A stretch of 64,000 nucleotides of DNA from Linyphia triangularis. Its lineage: Eukaryota > Arthropoda > Arachnida > Araneae > Linyphiidae. The stretch lies in the NCBI GenBank assembly GCA_963978545.1, contig OZ021722.1:39077365-39141364 (forward strand), in the 5' to 3' direction. The notes under the pieces are model-generated. The model worked only from the letters and a program-made list of their open reading frames with translations. It did no database searches and was not told the DNA's origin. Below, piece after piece: positions 55,401 to 61,400 of the stretch. Position numbers and translations under genes: made by a program. How positions within the stretch are numbered: position 1 is the first letter of the stretch; the number at the start of each line of letters is the position of its first letter.

Positions 55401-58400
55401 CTGCATCCCTTGTGGCAACAACTGTGTTGCACCCTACCTCCTTAGTTGACATCTGTGGCGTGTTTGTAAACTTCGATCGGAAAGGGATTTTTAAACTCGC
55501 CTGTGTTGTTTTATCATAAACTTTATTAATTTCCACATCTGGAATGGTCACATCAACTAAAGAGGTAGAGGGTTGGACAGCTGAAGAAGTAGAGGGTTGA
55601 ACAGCTGAAGAGGTAGAGGGTTGATCGTGGCTCTGAAGTAACTCCCGAACTGTATTTAACCTCTGTCTTTTCGCTGCCCTTTCAGTTGAGGCAGCAACTT
55701 TCTGGCTTTTTTGACAGGCAAATACATGAGGCAGGACTCCATTTTTCACACGCAAGTTCCCTCCTTGAAGTTTCCACCTCATGTAATTTTCAGTATCAGT
55801 TTCAATCTGGGAAAGAAAATTTTTCAATTATTAAATATTTTAATGCTGAATTTAACACTTAGTTTACTTTTAATTATAGTCGTGGATCTCGAAGTTAATA
55901 AGCAGTGTTTTATTTTGATAGTGAGGTACCCTAAAGCATTTGATTTGGAATTTTTTAGTGTAAAAGCAACATGCAACAAGATTTCTACGAATCATATAAC
56001 GATACGTAATGGTTTATTATGCAAAACAAGACGCTCCAGAGCAAATTGTAATGCACTGTAGAACAATATATTATGATTTCAGCACACTGGGTCTATCCCT
56101 ATTTTGTATTGTAACAGAAATTTCAAAAGGTATTAGTGAAATATACAATGAACTACCAAAGCACAATGCAAACTTAAAATATTGAATCGCTCTCCTGCAA
56201 ATAAGATTCTCCATAGTATGAGCTTTCTAACAAATCATATCAAACAACAAAAATTGTTCATAGTAAGGATACTAATAAAATTCATGCTTGTTTACATGAA
56301 AACGTAAACATTGACCGAAAAATAAACAACCAGAAGATTGAAAATTCGTGAGGTATGAAAATTCGAAATCAATGAAAATAAAAACAATTATACAGGTAAA
56401 AAGATGATATATTTGAGAATAGTACTTACATCAAAATGATCTTCACAAACGTGGCGCACGGACTTTTCAGAAAGAGCAGGATTTTGTTTATCATCCCGAT
56501 TCATGGCACGGCACCAACGCTTTCTATCTGCTATATTTCTTGGGACATCAAAAAATACTTTCTCCGGAGTTGTAAATGTTGTGTTAGTGCACTTTGGCAC
56601 AATACAATAGTTATACCTATTTGACATATACTTCAAAACAAAACTTAAAATGAAACAAAAATTCGATTTTAAATAATTTAACGCAAATATAGTGTAACAG
56701 AAATCAATAGCAAAACTAGCAAGACCGGAAAAGCTCGTTTGTTGACAAACCCAGGCACATTTCACGTCACACGGAGAGTTAGTCACGTGACTTCCTGTTT
56801 GAGCGCAATATCGAAACTGACTTTTTTAAAAGTTCAATTAAATAATAAATATATTTCAGAATGATGTCAAAACATGTTTTATAGCGTTTTTAGGGAATAA
56901 GCAATCGATTGAGAGATAGAAAAAAAAATGCTGCAATTCTCTATTAATACTTTGTTGCTGCTCTTTTTTTACTTAAACAATCAGACATTCTACTTGGCAT
57001 ACTTTCAGCAAGTTTCTTCAAAAATCCAGCATCGATACTGCCCATACTGCATACATTTTGTCTTCTAGCTCTTCAAATGAATTGTACTGCTGACCTTGCG
57101 CATAAACATGCCTAACCATGTAAGACCAAACATTTTCCATAATGTTCAGGTCTGGGAAATTAGGTGGCCATGTCAAAAGATTGATCTTTCTTTCATCAAA
57201 CCACTCTTTTGCCGCTTTAGAAGTGTGGCAAGAAGCTCCGTCTTGTTGAAAAACGAAATTGTCACCTCCTAAAGGTGAACAATAAGCAAGTAGTTGTACT
57301 TCTAAGATTTGCAAATACAACTCTGTGTTCATATTACTAGGCACAAGTACCAAATTGTTTTTCCGTTGGTTGAAACCGCTCCCCAAAACATACGCGATTC
57401 ACCTTTAAAACGCCTGCTCCATCTGACTGCTTTTTCCTTTCTCAAATCATGCCAGTAACTATTCCAACCATCGGGGCCATCAAGATTGAAACGCTTTTCA
57501 TCAGAAAATATGACATTTCGCCAGTTCAAACCGTCAGCAATCCACTTCTGCACAGCTTGTATTCGCTTATTTTTATGTTCAACCTTCAACATCGGTTTTT
57601 TATTCATTTTAACGTACTTTGTGAAATCGCAGTTCTTCAAAACTCTTACAATTGTTGGCTTTGAAATGTCTTTTTCAAAAGTACGCGCAATTTCAGAAGC
57701 AGACATCTTTTGAATGACAGCACGGCTTACGATGATTCTTCGATCTCGCTCAGTCAGTTTTGGTTTTGAACCAGATCTTTTTAATACCGAACCATTTAAT
57801 CCACGATTGATGACATTTTCAACAGCAGTTTTAGACCTTTTAATTTTAGTGGCAATACGCCGCATAGACATACCTTTTCCGCGAAGAAACCACACTTTTC
57901 TCACGTCAGAAGTCGTATAAGTTCTTTTCCACGTGGCATTTTGACTGATGCTTGTGTCTGAAGTTTTCAAACTTTATATATGGATTCAGATAAGGATCGC
58001 AGTTAAAAATAATCATATTTATCTGTAATATTTTGATCATATGTAAATTAAACCAGCAAAATATTTGATGTCCTTATAATTATGAACCGCTAAAATTTTA
58101 TGAAAATTGTGATTTTATCCCTTTTAAGCTTAATTTTTGATATTTATAATTTGATAAAGGATAAATTTTGCTTTTATGACAGATTCAACAAGTATGTATT
58201 GCCTTTTCTTGTGCACAGTAAAGTTTTAATTCGGTATCCCAAAATAATCGACTGTCCTTATAATTATGATTCGCACTGTAATAGTTTTTTTACTATCCTC
58301 TCTTAGTTTAGTTTGAAACTTGTTTTTGACGTAGTCTAATTTGAGGACACTTTAAAGAGAAATAAGTTATATATTCAGGTATTCTAAAAAGTGTGCGTTA

Positions 58401-61400
58401 GAGAGAAATAAGATATAAAATTCAGGTATTTAAAAAAAATTAAAATCTTTCATAAACTCAAAAGTTATAAAACGTATCAAATACGCAATTTGAAATTCAA
58501 CAAAAGATAAAATACAGTTCAAACAAACATACGAGTGAACGCAACTAACCACAATTCTCTATCGCAAAAAAAAAGACAAAGTTTTAAGTAAGAATGATAA
58601 TGGTACTAGGAATAAACATCGTAAGTATTACTGTATTCAATATTATACAGTATTAAATAAGAATGGTAATGGTACTAAGAATAAGAATTTAAAACATTAG
58701 GAATACTCTGCTACACACTATTATCATGCTGAATCTTCTCATAATTTGATGACAGCAAATATTCTTCTAGGCTTAGAATGTAAGTTGCTTAAAACATTGA
58801 GGAGGAACACTTGTCCATGTTGACAAAATTAAAGCTTTTAATTCTTTCAGTTTGGAAATGGTGTTTCGAAGCTTTTAATCGATATTTCCACCTCGCTCAC
58901 AAATTCTAAATTAGTTGGAGATTTGGTGATTGAACTCGGTACTCATCAGATCAACTTTCTTCAATTCATCAAGAGTCCAACACCAGTGTTTTCTAGCATA
59001 CAAAATCCGTTATCTTCGGCACAACGCAAACTGGCACAAAGCAACGAAAATTGGCACAATTCGGCACAAAGAATGGTATTAGAAGGGATTGGTTGGTTGT
59101 TTTCAGATTATCTGGCGCCGTTAGCAACACGAGGGCTATAATGCGCGGAAACTTTCGTCATTAGACAAGCCAACATACATTTACAAACACCCATGCCTAA
59201 CACGGGACTCGAACCCGCAACCTCGCGGTTTAGAAGCTAGCACGCTAACCACTATACCGTTTGGTCGGCTATTAGAAGGGAAAAAACGCAGAATAGCGGA
59301 CCAAAAACACATAAGTTTTAGCTCTTTTCTTGCACCATATAATGTGTGGGAGTCGTCTGGCACTTTATATGTGTTTTCCGCCCACTATGATCATTTCTGT
59401 TCGAAGTCTTTTGGTGCAGCTGCCATTCTTTGAAGCACTATTTTACTAGAAAAGTCAAAAAGGTGAGCAACTTTGGAGTAACTGGAAACCTCTGGGACTC
59501 CCACTCTAATTTCTTGTTTTCTCCGTAAATATTCGAATTTCAACGTTCACTGGTGCTTCTAACAATGGGATTTCTTTTTATCAGTGAACTCGGTTTATTA
59601 TTTCAGTGCACATGAGTTGCACGGGCCAATCAAGTTGAAGTTTGAGGAAAAATTGTTCGTAATATTTTGGCCACTTAATGAATATATGATTTCTCGTGTC
59701 TTTTTAAGAGTTAGAACACATATTAATTTAGTAGAAATTTAAATTTGATTTAAACTAAAACTTGTATTGCAGATTCGATACCAAGGGCGAGGAGAGCTAT
59801 TGGTTTCTCTATGCTACCAGCCAGCTGCAAACAGACTCACAGTTGTTGTTCTCAAATCTCGGAATCTTCCTAAAATGGATTTTGCTGGCTTATGTGGTAA
59901 GTTAACATGACTTAATATTTGTACTCTGTTATATAGTTAATATATAAAAAAAATTAATAGACTTCAGCAGTCCACACTTTCATTTTCAAGCACCAACAAT
60001 GGTGACGATTGATTGACACTTATAAACTTTATAAAAAGGTATTATCTAAGTAGAAAAATTACAGGTTACATTTTCTGACATGTTGTATACTGAAAAACAT
60101 TTATGAGAGCAAGGGTATAAGGAAAGGACAATTTTTATTATTTATCTACACAAATAAAGTTGCAAGGTAGCTGGGACATAACATAACTTTTTGGAGAATG
60201 CCCCTATAAGTTAAAAGGTCTCGTTAAGGGTAGTAGGATTCCCTAAAACTCATCAGGAGAGGATTTGAAATTCGAACGGAAGAGTGTTTCCACAAAACTC
60301 TACGGAAAATTCACATCTTGGCTGCAAATAGAGAAAGCGGATTAGAGCATGGATATTCGGCGACAGTCTGTCTCTCTGTTCGGCAACCTGGGGACATATT
60401 TGATTAAACAAATTCCAACTTTCAAGATTTTTGTTAGTAGTATATTACTTCAAACTTCCCTGATCCTGATGTAATTATAATACGAAGTATATAGATTGGT
60501 TGGTTTGTGCGCTCAACGACCTATACTTTGCGCAATAACGGCTAATCTTGCCGGGACCTATAGCTCAACGTGGATTCCGAACCACAACGAATATTCATTC
60601 CTAATCCAGGATTCGAATACGGCATCTGTGGCATGAAAAACGAACCTTTCTGGCAGCTGTTGTTAGAACCCAACTCGTTCCTGGTTTTAAATGCAGTATT
60701 GAGAAATACATTTAGAATTGGCTCCTATCACAAGAGAAGTTATTTGATTATCTAAATAATTATCAATAGGCTAAGGCCTTTATTATACAGAGCCACTCCC
60801 GTGGCGTGCGTTCGGCACAGAAATAACGCCCGGGCTATAGCAGAAGGAGAACATACCGAGCTCACTGAATACGGGGTAGGATGGATCCTTCCACCGAAAA
60901 GATATAGTTCCAAGCAAATCACAACTTATATGGTAATATTGTTAACCTGCGCACATAGTTTTGTTTTAAACTTAACGCTTTTTAGTTTAAATTTTAATTA
61001 ATATTTTACTTTTCTAACCAAGGATACTACAAGAGTTATAACGAATCGACAACACATCGTTCCGATCAGCCAACCAGGGCGTAGTAAAACCTGTTCACTC
61101 ATCGTTGTAGGGTATTCAGTGAGCTCAGTGTACGTTGTCTTCTATAGTATAGCCACTGCTGTGGTTCAGTATAATAAGCTCCATATGATTGCATGTATAG
61201 CTTTGGAGTCTGAGCGCCACAAGCGAAAGACGCAACCTCTAGACACAGCAGTGGCCTAGTATAAAATAAGATCCATAGGATTGCATATTTCGTGCTTGTC
61301 TGAGCGATTGAAGCGGTGGCGCGCGTTCGCCACTCGAGTGGCTCTGTATAATAAGGCCCTAACTTGAACCCAAATAGCCTCGAGTTTGAAATGGTTAAAA

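Larger units (their letters stand above)
49540..56870. mobile_element. THAP-DDE / SWIM-YqaJ transposon (ISL2EU-like)
   Basis: This insertion within the Tc1-like element carries two convergent spliced genes: a SWIM-finger plus YqaJ nuclease on the + strand (49736-51688) and a THAP plus DDE_4-type transposase on the minus strand (56627-52889). To my knowledge ISL2EU, a relative of PIF/Harbinger, pairs a THAP/DDE transposase with a YqaJ-type exonuclease. The borders given are approximate (about 100 bp); I could not fix the terminal repeats. Both outer flanks carry CRE-like ACGTCA motifs (49600, 56765). A hAT element is inserted at 53239-54714. Confidence 0.75.
49183..58278 (-). mobile_element. 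Tc1-like element with doubled terminal repeats, host of nested insertions
   Basis: The left end CAGTGCGGTTCATAATTATA(AGGACA) and the right end, as complement CAGTGCGAATCATAATTATA, are inverted repeats; TA flanks both (49181-49182, 58279-58280). A second copy of the repeat lies inside each end: near 49365-49385 (GTTCAGAAATATAAGGACAG) and 58069-58092. This spacing of about 180-190 bp gives the IR/DR arrangement known from Sleeping Beauty-type Tc1 elements. The transposase is at 56944-57970. About 7.3 kb in the middle is a foreign insertion; without it the element would be about 1.7 kb, normal for Tc1. Confidence 0.88.
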
